Source: JAVBQG01 sp031549185 (GTDB lineage: Bacteria > Synergistota > Synergistia > Synergistales > Synergistaceae). From it: a DNA stretch of 64,000 bases. How positions within the stretch are numbered: position 1 is the first letter of the stretch; every line of letters begins with the position of its first letter. The notes beneath the pieces are model-generated. The model searched no databases, was not told the origin of the DNA, and saw only the letters and a program-made list of their open reading frames with translations. The stretch spans positions 37,648-101,647 of the forward strand of contig JAVBQG010000002.1 in NCBI GenBank assembly GCA_031549185.1. The letters are read 5' to 3'. Positions 54,101 through 61,667 of this stretch are shown here, one piece after another. The position numbers were made by a program, and so were the translations under genes.

Positions 54101-56205
54101 ACATGGAGCCGGGGTTGGGCACCTCCCTGCAAGAGGACCGCCATGTGTTTGGCAGCGCGCCCGACCACATCAAAAACGCGGCGATGAAGCTGCACGATGT
54201 GTACAACGACATGGTGCAGAAGACGCTTGTCAAGACGGGGATCATGTCGCAGGAGCAGTTCGATTACCTGCAGATGGAGTGGCCCGACTACGTGCCGTTC
54301 ATCCGTGTCGACACGACGGCCATGCTTGAGCACGACCTCGCGGCGTTCATGCGCGGCAGCAAGAAGAGCTTGGCCAACCTGGGCAACCCGATCAAGAAGG
54401 CGACCGGCGTCGGCGACGCCGCGACCGTCTACCCGATCCGCGATCCACTGGAGGCCATGCTGCGCAACATGCAGGTGTTCCACTCGCTGGCCGCGCGGAA
54501 TGAGGTCGGCAAGACGATGATCAACATCGCGGGGATCGAGGGCATGGGGCGCTTCGCTGAGCGCGTGAACGGGCCAGGTGAGAAGGGTGACAAGGTTTTC
54601 TACGTCTGGAACGACGGGAAGCGGGAGTATTACGCCACCGACCCCGACGTGTACGACGCGCTGATGGCCGTAAACGAGGGCTCGCCGGATTCGATGGGTT
54701 TCCTGTCGAAGACGCTGATCAAGGTCGCGGACTGGTTCAAGATGGGCACGACGCGGTACAACCCTGCCTTTGCCCTCTTCCGCAATCTGCCACGCGACTC
54801 GTGGGAGGCGTCGATCAATTCCGAATCGTGGGCGCCGCCCATGGTGAACTCGCTCAAAGGGTTGATCATCCAGTATTCGAACAACCCCAAAATGAAGGCC
54901 CTGCTCGACGAGGCGACCCAAGAGGGCCTTCTGTATTCCGGCATCACGGAGATTCGCGGCAATTCGCCCAAGGCTCTTGCGAACGAGCTGAAAAAGGCGT
55001 TCCGCGAGGGCGGCATGACGGGCGCGGCGAAACGGAAGTTCGTGGACCTGTGGGAGTGGATCGGCTCCCACAACGAGGCGATCGAGGTTGCGCCCAAGTT
55101 GCAGGAGTACCTCTACCTCCGCAGCAAGGGCGTACCGAAGCAGGAAGCGGCCATGCGGGCGCGGGAGGTCAACATCGACTTCGCGCGAGCGGGCACCAAG
55201 GGGCGCGTGGTCAACCGCTACACGGCCTTCTTTAACGCGCAGGTGCAGGGCATGGACAAAGCGGCGCGGACGTTCAAGGCGCGCCCGAAGGAGACGGCAC
55301 TCAAGATGGCACTCTTCGCGGGGATCCCCTCTCTCGTCGCCTGGGCGCTGGGGAACTTCGACGATGACGAGACGAAGAAAGAGTACAACGACATCCCGAA
55401 AGGACTGAAGGACCTCTACTGGCACTACAAAGTCGGCGGCGAGTGGCTCCGGATGCCGAAGCCGAACGCCTACGGGGTCTTCGGCTCGCTCGTAGAGCGG
55501 GCGCTAGATTCGGCGTACCGGAAGGATCCCACCGCCTTCCGGGGGTTTATGGACACCCTCTGGGGTGAGGCGGTGCCGCCGGTCGTCCCGAGCGCGCTGA
55601 TGCCAGCGATCGAGGTGTGGGCAAACAAGAGTTCGTTCACCGGCCGGCCAATCGTCTCCCGGAAGTGCGAGAACCTGCCGCCCGAGATGCAGTACGGCCC
55701 CCAGACCTCGGGGGTTGCGAAGCAGATGGGAGAGTTGCTCGGCGTCTCGCCCATGATGATCGATCATATGATCCGCGGCGTCACGGGCACGGTCGGCGGG
55801 GAAGTCGCCAAGCTGCCTGACCGCCTCGTCGGGGATCGGAATCGCGAGGCGGAGAAATTGACCGAACTGCCGCTGATCCGCACGTCGTTCTCGCAGCCGT
55901 ACCGCAACAGCGAGGCGATCGACCGCTTTTACGAGCTCGCCGAGCGGACCAGCCAGGCAAAAATCCGCTACGAGACGAAACGCAAGGCGGGCGAGCAGGC
56001 GGAGGTCGGGAAGGATCTGAGGTTCGCGCAGCAGTTCGCGCACGCTTCGAAAGCCCTCTCCGACCTGCGAAAGAAGCGTGCGACGATCCAGCAGCACCCG
56101 TCGCTTTCGCCCGCGTCGAAGCGCAAGTACCTGGACGAGATGGACGAACGGATGGTGGATCTGGCCAGGGGGGTGCTGGATCGATACGACGGGTACGGGA
56201 AGTAG
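51118..56205 (+). CDS. 1695-residue large polyvalent protein with nuclease-like, metallopeptidase-like and LPD38-like regions
   Basis: The N-terminus carries three DEAFxxTF motifs exactly 18 residues apart (Asp 7, 25, 43) and a fourth DEAF at 390. Residues about 494-650 resemble the phage-encoded Barnase/EndoU/ColicinE5/RelE-like (PBECR) nuclease group and are flanked by a duplicated ~40-residue segment (about 418-458 and 653-690). A zinc-protease-like HEVGHFID lies at 781-788. The C-terminal third (from about 1200, TRYNPAFALFRNLPRD) resembles the large-polyvalent-protein domain LPD38. Such proteins are injected with phage DNA. A host-takeover role is inferred. Confidence 0.75.
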   Translation: MAYKTLDEAFKDTFTPTPTRTVSMDEAFKATFGEVPSKQVSLDEAFENTFGKISQPTQDSSDFETQVKAMKAAGMTNEQIKAQYTPDKLPGASRYAMPEPESVGGKALDYAKRALLGVDTGLANSMSSMYQGAGALADSIVHYANAPYNYVAEKTGLPKINTNGNPVTRLLLDQGEKVGGLAQRFSDEGLQGRDPNLFDQTAQGVGSTAGFFLPGLVSAGSSALPGMIGKAGAFATTAGGLEALSEGGSAYADQLKQGASQPEARSAFAKTAILNLPIDIATDAIGTVLGGGSVVRKALARGFSEMTQETLQGVLSGITSQRKPDGTPYTWGDLARATPEMAKAVPETLRNEGVPAFLSSMLIGAGEGVHGKVTARQEARAQAKSLMTLDEAFEAIQTELKPSTAKAMPLQTLADPRVTDGIAEERGMQPRHQRFPADPPASSEGALLHRPGEETVAAVTPGVNDGVHSQALADRCDPVKLDAAAIRAHRFTARPVPESVSNISLKGRPEEEIRSIARARVNELAQQTFHGIEGEEIYFAPGQGEDWDSYTNHLISGIGGTIPNAGRAKALWLVEDTIARPVAVFDQQNGNRAYISLYEGDKQRAHHIVVQVAPDGRARTVTSLISKDSGINSAKASNYVKSQIERASDVLYVEGVTEEKGLRTRHWRGPTDQLASQESALLHKPGNKNIAPDSENVNGETIQALQSHEREARFFEPEMPVREPDAPVRDKPVTIAEIRQAVDKLVPWRHGKTMPGTLGNFKVEPEVVRSKNRNDVSVIMHEVGHFIDKKLGLEKVVSGAEQELAQGGLVASAKNYTPEQVRAEGVAQFFLHYSVDEKQAREKFPEYYQAFEGALAQHPELQPDIATIKDLVSSYYRQTSEERLQANIVRGTDKLSSPLEERLRKGWNNFNDKWIDALAPLKRVTEEIRQKMGWDYVPDEYNSYAKARTAPGFKGRAGQDTAAFLDVIRDLNPEDHTALSNYLAASRALNYRAKDMEPGLGTSLQEDRHVFGSAPDHIKNAAMKLHDVYNDMVQKTLVKTGIMSQEQFDYLQMEWPDYVPFIRVDTTAMLEHDLAAFMRGSKKSLANLGNPIKKATGVGDAATVYPIRDPLEAMLRNMQVFHSLAARNEVGKTMINIAGIEGMGRFAERVNGPGEKGDKVFYVWNDGKREYYATDPDVYDALMAVNEGSPDSMGFLSKTLIKVADWFKMGTTRYNPAFALFRNLPRDSWEASINSESWAPPMVNSLKGLIIQYSNNPKMKALLDEATQEGLLYSGITEIRGNSPKALANELKKAFREGGMTGAAKRKFVDLWEWIGSHNEAIEVAPKLQEYLYLRSKGVPKQEAAMRAREVNIDFARAGTKGRVVNRYTAFFNAQVQGMDKAARTFKARPKETALKMALFAGIPSLVAWALGNFDDDETKKEYNDIPKGLKDLYWHYKVGGEWLRMPKPNAYGVFGSLVERALDSAYRKDPTAFRGFMDTLWGEAVPPVVPSALMPAIEVWANKSSFTGRPIVSRKCENLPPEMQYGPQTSGVAKQMGELLGVSPMMIDHMIRGVTGTVGGEVAKLPDRLVGDRNREAEKLTELPLIRTSFSQPYRNSEAIDRFYELAERTSQAKIRYETKRKAGEQAEVGKDLRFAQQFAHASKALSDLRKKRATIQQHPSLSPASKRKYLDEMDERMVDLARGVLDRYDGYGK

Positions 56206-56235
56206 GCCGCTCCTTCGGGGGCGGCTATTTTATTT
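56205..56235 (+). terminator. Terminator after the polyvalent protein gene
   Basis: GCCGCTCC/GGGGCGGC (56206-56213 with 56218-56225) with a TTCG tetraloop is followed by TATTTTATTT. Confidence 0.85.
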
Positions 56236-56250
56236 GAGGAGGCGGTTACT

Positions 56251-56628
56251 ATGGAGTTGTTGATGTTGGTTTTGGCGATCGTCGCGTGTCTGGCCGTCCA
56301 TGAGGGCGGCCATTTTCTTTTGGCCAGGGTCTTCGGTCATACGATAGCGTTTCGATTCGAGTGGGGGCTTCTCTTCGGCAAGTTCCCGGTGCCCCGTTTT
56401 ATCTGGGATATGCCGGAGATGGAGAAGTGGAAGCAGCAGATCGTTGCGGTCGCAGGGTTCGGTCTGGAGTTCATCGTCGGCACAGCACTCTTTCTGACGG
56501 GCTGGGATTTCGCGCCGATCTACGGCGGCGTGGCTGCCGTGCATCTCATCGCCTACAAGTTTTATGCGGGCGAGGACTCCGATTTCAAATGGCTTGCAAA
56601 CGAAAAAGAGGAGGGTGACTCGAAATGA
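56251..56628 (+). CDS. Small membrane protein with M50-like HExxH motif
   Basis: This 125-residue protein has a first helix (about 3-25) containing HEGGH, the zinc motif of site-2-type intramembrane proteases. A second helix (about 66-85) has AGFGLEFIVG at the place of the family's GPxxN element, followed by a third segment and an acidic GEDSDF. It is far smaller than normal S2P proteases. It lies between virion and lysis genes; the role is unknown. Confidence 0.6.
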   Translation: MELLMLVLAIVACLAVHEGGHFLLARVFGHTIAFRFEWGLLFGKFPVPRFIWDMPEMEKWKQQIVAVAGFGLEFIVGTALFLTGWDFAPIYGGVAAVHLIAYKFYAGEDSDFKWLANEKEEGDSK

Positions 56629-56915
56629 AGTACAGGAAAAAGCCGGTTGTGATCGAAGCGATGCGCTTCGAACAGAAAACTTTCAACCCCGAGCTTCTTG
56701 ATTTCATAGGGGAGCGTGCCAATTTCCCCGAGTGCAAAATTGCGGGAATCGATCCCGCCGAAGGGAAATTCAAAATCAGGACGCTTGAAGGTGTGATGGT
56801 TGCCGAGGTTGGCGACTACATCATCAAAGGCGTCAAAGGCGAATTCTATCCCTGCAAGCCGGATATCTTCGAAATGACCTACGAGCCGGTGGAAGACGAT
56901 GAGCGCGCCTCCTGA
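56625..56915 (+). CDS. Conserved small phage protein (PGDYG-type)
   Basis: This 96-residue protein has the widespread phage pattern MKYRKKPVVIEAMRF at the start and GDYIIKGVKGEFYPCKPDIF near the end. The function is unknown, although it is very common in siphoviruses and prophages. It overlaps both neighbours (4 bases upstream, 17 downstream). Confidence 0.8.
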   Translation: MKYRKKPVVIEAMRFEQKTFNPELLDFIGERANFPECKIAGIDPAEGKFKIRTLEGVMVAEVGDYIIKGVKGEFYPCKPDIFEMTYEPVEDDERAS

Positions 56916-57777
56916 GAAAGTCGCCCGCTGGCGGCCACAGGTGGACAAATGGTGCGTGCAGTTGAAGGTATCGCAGGCGCTCGTGATGGCTGTGATGCAG
57001 ATGGAGAGCGGGGGGAATCCGAACGCCAAACGGTACGAGCCGGGCTTCGAGAAGAGTTACATTTGCTCCAGCGCCACATGGCTGAGCCGCTGCAAGGAGC
57101 TGGGCATGAGCACGGCGGCGGTGGCCACGAGCTACGGGCTGATGCAGCTGATGTTCTCCACCGCGTACGGCTACGGCTGCAGGTCCGTTAAGCAGGCGCT
57201 GGACCCCGACCAGGCAATCCGCCTCGGCGTCGCGCACCTGGCGATGCTGTTGTCGAAGTATTCCATCCCCGAGGCGCTCGCCGCGTACAACGGAGGGACC
57301 GGGGCGGTGGAGGATCTGCGGCAGGGCAAGAACACGCCAGCGACCCGCTACAGCGCGAACGTCATGAGTCTGTATGAGCGCTACAAAGCAGGGACGGAGA
57401 CGAAGAGCTATTTCACGCCTTCGGAGTTCGCCTGCAAGTGTGGCTGTGGATTCTGCAAACCGGATCCTCGTTTGATCCAGACGCTGAACGCGATCCGCGA
57501 GGCGCTCGGAAAGCCCGTGAACGTGACCTCCGGTTGTCGCTGCAAGGCGCACAACGCGCGCGTTGGCGGCGTCACGAACAGCAACCACACGCATGGGACA
57601 GCTGCGGATATCCAGTGTGCCGGCGTTATGCCGCTGAACGTATGGGGATTGATCAAGCGCCTGCACCGCGAGGGGAAACTGCCCGAGCTGGCGGGGCTTG
57701 GGATCTACAGCACGTTCGTGCACGTCGACGTCGATCCGAAGGTCCCCGGACGTCTGCGCGAGTGGGACGAACGATGA
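56899..57777 (+). CDS. Two-domain endolysin: lytic transglycosylase plus M15-type peptidase
   Basis: This 292-residue protein has two wall-degrading domains. The N-terminal SLT domain has the catalytic Glu in MAVMQMESGGNPNAK (about residue 36), ATSYGLMQLMFSTAYGYG and ALAAYNGG. The C-terminal M15/DUF882 peptidase-like domain has a zinc ligand set in SNHTHGTAADIQ and TFVHVDVD. The two domains would cut glycan and peptide bonds. No signal peptide is present, so export would need a holin. Confidence 0.87.
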   Translation: MSAPPEKVARWRPQVDKWCVQLKVSQALVMAVMQMESGGNPNAKRYEPGFEKSYICSSATWLSRCKELGMSTAAVATSYGLMQLMFSTAYGYGCRSVKQALDPDQAIRLGVAHLAMLLSKYSIPEALAAYNGGTGAVEDLRQGKNTPATRYSANVMSLYERYKAGTETKSYFTPSEFACKCGCGFCKPDPRLIQTLNAIREALGKPVNVTSGCRCKAHNARVGGVTNSNHTHGTAADIQCAGVMPLNVWGLIKRLHREGKLPELAGLGIYSTFVHVDVDPKVPGRLREWDER

Positions 57778-58097
57778 ACTGGCTCGTCAATCTCCCCATG
57801 CGGCGGACGATCGTCCTCTTCGACATGCTCTTCACGGCGGGGACGGTGGGTTTCTCGTTGTGGTGGTTCGGCGATGTGCCGCCGGGGATGGTGACGGTGC
57901 TCTGCGCGGTCAACGGGGTGGTGCTGCCCGCCTATATGGGGAGCAGCAGTTACGAGACGGTACATGGACGCGATTGGAGGGTTCCGAGTGGGGAAGTGGA
58001 TCAAATGGGCGGCGCTTCTGCTGGTGGTTATCCTGCTGATCTGGGTGGCGGTGACGTATACGCCCAGGAGTGTGACGCGGGAAGTCCGAAATACTGA
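57774..58097 (+). CDS. Small two-helix membrane protein, candidate holin
   Basis: This 107-residue protein has membrane helices near 11-30 and 38-57 and short cytoplasmic ends. It overlaps the endolysin stop by four bases (ATGA). Its last ~40 residues overlap the next gene in another frame and have a low-complexity look, so the functional part may be only the first ~65 residues. Confidence 0.6.
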   Translation: MNWLVNLPMRRTIVLFDMLFTAGTVGFSLWWFGDVPPGMVTVLCAVNGVVLPAYMGSSSYETVHGRDWRVPSGEVDQMGGASAGGYPADLGGGDVYAQECDAGSPKY

Positions 58098-58192
58098 TGC
58101 GGTCACCGAGGCTTTGGTCGAAGAGGTCCGCGACCATGGGCGTGACGTGCAGCTTCACAGGAACGAAACTGAAAAGAAGGTGGTGACCGTAC

Positions 58193-58248
58193 GTGCGCAG
58201 GTTCGCGAAAAAGTTAATGCTCTGCCTCCTGACGCTCTTGTTGCTGGC
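58193..58248 (+). pseudogene. Exported lysis-region protein (o-spanin-like), 5' part, cut by IS21
   Basis: GTG 58193 opens a frame shifted by one from the Rz-like gene and nested in its 3' half, the usual Rz/Rz1 layout. It encodes the signal peptide MRRFAKKLMLCLLTLLLLA. It joins the frame at 60699-61089 exactly once the IS and one 8-bp duplication are removed. No lipobox cysteine is seen, unlike classical Rz1. Confidence 0.65.
58241..58248. repeat. IS21 target-site duplication, left copy
   Basis: TTGCTGGC directly before the element is repeated at 60691-60698 directly after it. An 8-bp duplication is within the range known for IS21-family elements. Confidence 0.9.
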
Positions 58249-58328
58249 TGTCAATCGGCGTGCAAAAGTGGTCCGGGTTCGGCGTCGAAAAGTAGGCCAC
58301 TTTGGGGCAAAAAAATATCAGCCCATCC

Positions 58329-59087
58329 TCAGACCTTTTTCCGTCCCCCTTTGCTTTGATTTTGCTGTTGCTGCAGGCGGTAACTGTTATTTCCCGTCTC
58401 GATAATCTCACAGTGGTGTGTGAGGCGATCCAACAGCGCCGTCGTCATCTTCCCGTCGTGAAACACTTGCGGCCACTCCCCGAACGACAGGTTCGTCGTC
58501 ATAATCACAGATGCCGTCTCGTACAGCTTCGACAGCGCGTGAAAGAGCAACTGCCCTCCATTCTTTGAGAACGGCAGATAACCCAGCTCATCCAGAATCA
58601 CGCAGTCGAAGCGACGAAGCTGCTCCGCCGTACGTCCTCCCTTCCCGCCCAGTTTCTCCTGTTCCAGAAGGTTCACAAGATCCACCGCTCCCCAGAAGCG
58701 CACTCGCTTCTTCCGGCGAAGCAGCTCCATTCCGATGGCGATCGACAGATGCGTCTTGCCTGTCCCTGAACCGCCGACAAAAATCACGTTCGCGCGGGAC
58801 TCCGTGAAGCCCCCCTCATATAGCTTCCGAATGCGAGCTTCCCCCACCTGAGAGACCGAGAAGTCGAAGTGCTCCAACTCCTTCTGGATCGGAAAACGCG
58901 CCTGCCCAAGGCGATAACGCAGGCTACGCCCGCTCCGCTCCGTCGCCTCCGCCTCCAGCAGCGACCACAGAAGCTTTTCAGGCGTATCTCCGCGCTTCTG
59001 ACCGACCGCGAGAATTTCGTCGTAAGCCGCACGCATTCCCTCCAGACGCAGCTCCTTCAGCAGGTTCAGGATGCCTTCGCGCAACAT
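58329..59087 (-). CDS. istB: IstB-like transposition helper ATPase
   Basis: This 252-residue AAA+ ATPase of IS21 elements has Walker A GGSGTGKTH near residue 105 and Walker B VILDELGYLPF near 170. It overlaps the istA stop by 22 bases. It assembles with IstA on target DNA and regulates insertion. Confidence 0.95.
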   Translation of the reverse strand: MLREGILNLLKELRLEGMRAAYDEILAVGQKRGDTPEKLLWSLLEAEATERSGRSLRYRLGQARFPIQKELEHFDFSVSQVGEARIRKLYEGGFTESRANVIFVGGSGTGKTHLSIAIGMELLRRKKRVRFWGAVDLVNLLEQEKLGGKGGRTAEQLRRFDCVILDELGYLPFSKNGGQLLFHALSKLYETASVIMTTNLSFGEWPQVFHDGKMTTALLDRLTHHCEIIETGNNSYRLQQQQNQSKGGRKKV

Positions 59088-60628
59088 AGCCCGCTCCCCA
59101 GCAGTTCATCGTACGCCGCGCAGTTCTCGCGCGGTTCTTCAGCGATTCTCAGCTTCGCAGACACGGGGATGAGTTCAATCCGCTCCTCCTCCGTCAGGCG
59201 CGTCAGATAATTCAGGATGACGCTCTGGTTGGCGGCGTTCTCCTCGAGTGCCATCTCGCAGGCGACGCTCACGGCTTCCAGCCCATATCGAGGCACCGCC
59301 TGCAGAATTGCGCTCATCTGGCGATCCCAGTCCGGGTAGCGCCGCAGCGCTTCCCACACCCTTCGGACCGACGCCGGAAGCTCCCAGTCCAGAAACGGAC
59401 GCCCGTTGCGCAATGCCCCCGGTTTGCGCTCCAGCAGCGGAAGGTAGTGCAGTGGATCCAGCACGTAACGTCCCTTCTCGAAGCTCCGCTCGTGCTCCGC
59501 CACGGACTCTCCGTCCACCGCCAGCACGATACGTCCGGCGTAGATCCGTATCGAGACGAGCTGCCCGGCGTGCTCGCACGGTATGCTGTAGTGGTTGCCA
59601 TCGAAGCGCACCAAGCACTGCGACCCCGCGCGGCGCTCCTCCGTCGCGTAGCCTGGAAACGCCGTCTGCTGTCTGCGCAGGTACGGCTTTTCCTCGCAGA
59701 AAACCTCGTAGACGCTCTTGTCGTGGAACTCCGGATGCCGCGAGGTATGCGCCTCCGAGATCATCCGCTCCTCCAGATGCGCGTTCAACTCCGCAAGGGT
59801 TTCGAACGAGAGCCGGGGGACGAAGACGTTCCTCCGGTTCGTCCCAACCTGCTTCTCCACCTGACCCTTCTCCCAGCCGGCCGCCGGCGTGCATGCACAC
59901 GGCTCGAAGAGGTAGTGCGAAGAGAGCTGAAGGAAACGCCGGTTGTAGTCCCGCTCCTTTCCCACCCCGATGCCCGTCACGATGGTCTTCGGGTTATCGT
60001 AGATACCCCGTTCGCACAACCCGCCGAAGAAGTCGTGCGCCCGGATATGCGCCTCCATCACCATCGCCATCTCCTGACGCTCGAACGCCACGCAGAAGGG
60101 CATGCGGCTGTGACAGAGGCGTACCTGCGCCACCTGTAAAACTTTTACGACGTCGCCGATCTCCACGGTCTCGGCGCTCCAGTCGAACTGGAACGCCTCT
60201 CCGCGGGCAAACACGAGAGGAATGTATGCGTCCCTCCGGCTTCGATGCTCGTCCTTCCACGTTCGGATGTATCTCCGAACGGCGTCGTAACCGCCACGAT
60301 AACCCTCGCGTTGCAACAGCTCGAAAACCTTTTTGCCGGTGCACCGATCCCGGAGTGGAAGTTCCGACTCCTGCTTCAAAATCTCGCCGAGGCGTTCGAT
60401 GTACGAGCCCAGAACGGGATATTGCACATCTTTCGTCCGGGTGTACTTGAATTCCGTCTCCTCGCTCGCAGCGATTTTCCCGACGGTCGTCCGGCTCAGG
60501 TTGTATCTTTTGGCCACGCTCCGCTGGCTTTCACCTTTTGCCAGTGCCAGCCTCACTTTCCGTATCGTTTCCACCGTCAGCATCTCCTTGTGCCCCCCGA
60601 GTTCCATTCTCGAGAGGCAGTCTCTCAC
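59066..60628 (-). CDS. istA: IstA-like transposase
   Basis: This 520-residue protein has an N-terminal HTH (AKGESQRSVAKRYNLSRTTVGK) and a DDE integrase core: first Asp in FQFDWSAE, second in GIYDNPKTIV and Glu in GWEKGQVEKQ. The GTG at 60628 is the longest start; ATG 60607 or ATG 60583 (MLTVETIRK) would fit family alignments as well. Confidence 0.95.
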   Translation of the reverse strand: MRDCLSRMELGGHKEMLTVETIRKVRLALAKGESQRSVAKRYNLSRTTVGKIAASEETEFKYTRTKDVQYPVLGSYIERLGEILKQESELPLRDRCTGKKVFELLQREGYRGGYDAVRRYIRTWKDEHRSRRDAYIPLVFARGEAFQFDWSAETVEIGDVVKVLQVAQVRLCHSRMPFCVAFERQEMAMVMEAHIRAHDFFGGLCERGIYDNPKTIVTGIGVGKERDYNRRFLQLSSHYLFEPCACTPAAGWEKGQVEKQVGTNRRNVFVPRLSFETLAELNAHLEERMISEAHTSRHPEFHDKSVYEVFCEEKPYLRRQQTAFPGYATEERRAGSQCLVRFDGNHYSIPCEHAGQLVSIRIYAGRIVLAVDGESVAEHERSFEKGRYVLDPLHYLPLLERKPGALRNGRPFLDWELPASVRRVWEALRRYPDWDRQMSAILQAVPRYGLEAVSVACEMALEENAANQSVILNYLTRLTEEERIELIPVSAKLRIAEEPRENCAAYDELLGSGLCCAKAS

Positions 60629-60690
60629 GGTGGCCTACTTTTGAGCGCCTATCTCTGAAATACTGGCCTATTTTTGCACGCCGCGCGACA

Positions 60691-61089
60691 TTGCTGGCGT
60701 CGTGGAGAAGCTCGAGCGATTCCGCCGAACTCCCCGAGATCAAGGTCCTGCGGGTGCCGCCGGGCTGGCGGGCGAATGAGGAGAGCTACGTCTTCAACGA
60801 GGCGGCCATGCGCGAGGTTTACGTCGCCCTCGAGACGTACGAACAGGAGATCGGCATCTGGATGCGGGCGTATTTCGAGCTGGCCGAGAAATCCGAGATC
60901 CATGCGAAGAGCCTGGAAAGCGGGTTGAAAAGCTTGAAGACTCAATTGGATTCCGAGCGCCGGGAGTGGAAGGCGGCACTGAGCCGTGCACGGTCGCCGG
61001 GTTTCGGAGTCTTTGCTGGCGTCGGCTATACGACCTCCGGGAGCGTCGAGGGTATTGCCGGCGCCGGGTTCGTCTGGAAACTTTTTTGA
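60691..61089 (+). pseudogene. Exported lysis-region protein, 3' part, plus target duplication
   Basis: This is the remainder of the gene begun at 58193. It encodes a charged helical region (AMREVYVALETYEQEIGIW ... KSLESGLKSLKTQLDSERREW) and a small Gly-rich C-terminal domain (GFGVFAGVGYTTSG...GAGFVWKLF) seen in several phage Rz-like proteins. The other frame carries the tail of the Rz-like gene, ending at 60779. No new start with a ribosome-binding site is obvious. Confidence 0.65.
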
Positions 61090-61102
61090 GGAGGGGAAGC
61101 TC

Positions 61103-61396
61103 GTGTGGGATAAGATGACCGAATATCGTTGGATTATCACGGGCTTCCTGCTGGCGCTATTGGGAGGGACGGTGAGGGGAGTGGGCTGTCCTCGAGAACT
61201 TTTTACCTGGTGGGGGTTTTGTCAGCGCATTCTGAGCGCCATGTTTGTGGGTGTCCTTGCGACGCTTATCCTGGCGCACATGGACATGCACGAGGGGCTG
61301 AAAACGGCCGTCGCCGGCGCGGCGGGGTATTCGGCCAACGACGTGTTGTCGGCGATCAAGCCGTGGGTGAAGAAGCGGCTGGGGCTGGATGAATAG
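61103..61396 (+). CDS. Holin (LydA-like)
   Basis: This 97-residue membrane protein has two or three helices (about 8-28, 43-62 and a short third), a central GCPRELFTWWGFCQRI block and a basic C-terminus (KPWVKKRLG). It matches the LydA-type phage holin layout. The GTG start has GAGGAGGGGAAG upstream. It would release the endolysin encoded at 56899. Confidence 0.75.
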   Translation: MWDKMTEYRWIITGFLLALLGGTVRGVGCPRELFTWWGFCQRILSAMFVGVLATLILAHMDMHEGLKTAVAGAAGYSANDVLSAIKPWVKKRLGLDE

Positions 61397-61545
61397 AAAG
61401 GACTGGGGAGGGTTTAAGTTGAAAAAGCATTCATCAGTCATCTTGTCACACTGCCAATTTCGCTATGTAGTCATGGAAGTAGTAGGAGGTGGCAGAGAAT
61501 GATAAGGAATGATAGGGAATGAAATGAAAAACTATCAATAAAACA
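61397..61545. other. Non-coding stretch with 10-bp-phased GAATGATA repeats
   Basis: No gene is seen. GAATGATA at 61497-61504 and 61507-61514 and GAATGA at 61517-61522 recur every 10 bp, one helical turn, just upstream of a strong promoter. Confidence 0.6.
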
Positions 61546-61662
61546 TTGACAACCACCCCCTGTTTGTATAACATAACCTCAACATGATTGCGTCGCTCTT
61601 AGTCGAGTGTACGTAGATATATGAAGAAGACGGGGAACCTTTCGGGGTTCCCCACTATTTTT
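61546..61662 (+). ncRNA. Candidate small RNA unit: strong promoter and terminator with no real gene between
   Basis: TTGACA (61546-61551), a 17-bp spacer and TAACAT (61569-61574) precede about 55 bases of sequence. An 8-bp perfect hairpin (61632-61639 with 61646-61653) and ATTTTTC then end the unit. The product would be about 80 nt. The only frame inside is a 10-codon one (ATG 61584). The terminator may also serve the convergent NYN gene. Confidence 0.45.
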
Positions 61663-61667
61663 CAGGA

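Larger units (their letters stand above)
57988..58248 (+). pseudogene. Rz-like inner-membrane spanin, 5' part (rest at 60691-60779), cut by IS21
   Basis: GTG 57988 has GGAGGG 6 bases upstream. The frame encodes one N-terminal membrane helix (KWAALLLVVILLIWVAV) and a charged periplasmic coiled coil, as in i-spanins. After removing the IS and one copy of the target duplication, the frame continues at 60699 and stops at 60779 (VVEKLERFRRTPRDQ...). In the present state it runs into IS DNA and ends at 58359. Confidence 0.65.
58249..60690. mobile_element. IS21-family insertion sequence (2442 bp)
   Basis: The ends start with TGTC and share TGTCNNNCGGCGTGCAAAA. A second internal copy of AAAAGTAGGCCAC occurs at each end (58288-58300 on the left; near 60625-60640 on the right), like the multiple terminal repeats of IS21 elements. 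It contains istA and istB on the minus strand and is flanked by an 8-bp direct repeat. Both genes look intact, so it may still be active. It interrupts two overlapping lysis genes. Confidence 0.95.

Noticed and set aside
58329..58405. Native C-termini of the spanin-like proteins as they read now
   Set aside because: These residues are encoded by IS21 DNA; the true C-termini lie beyond the element.
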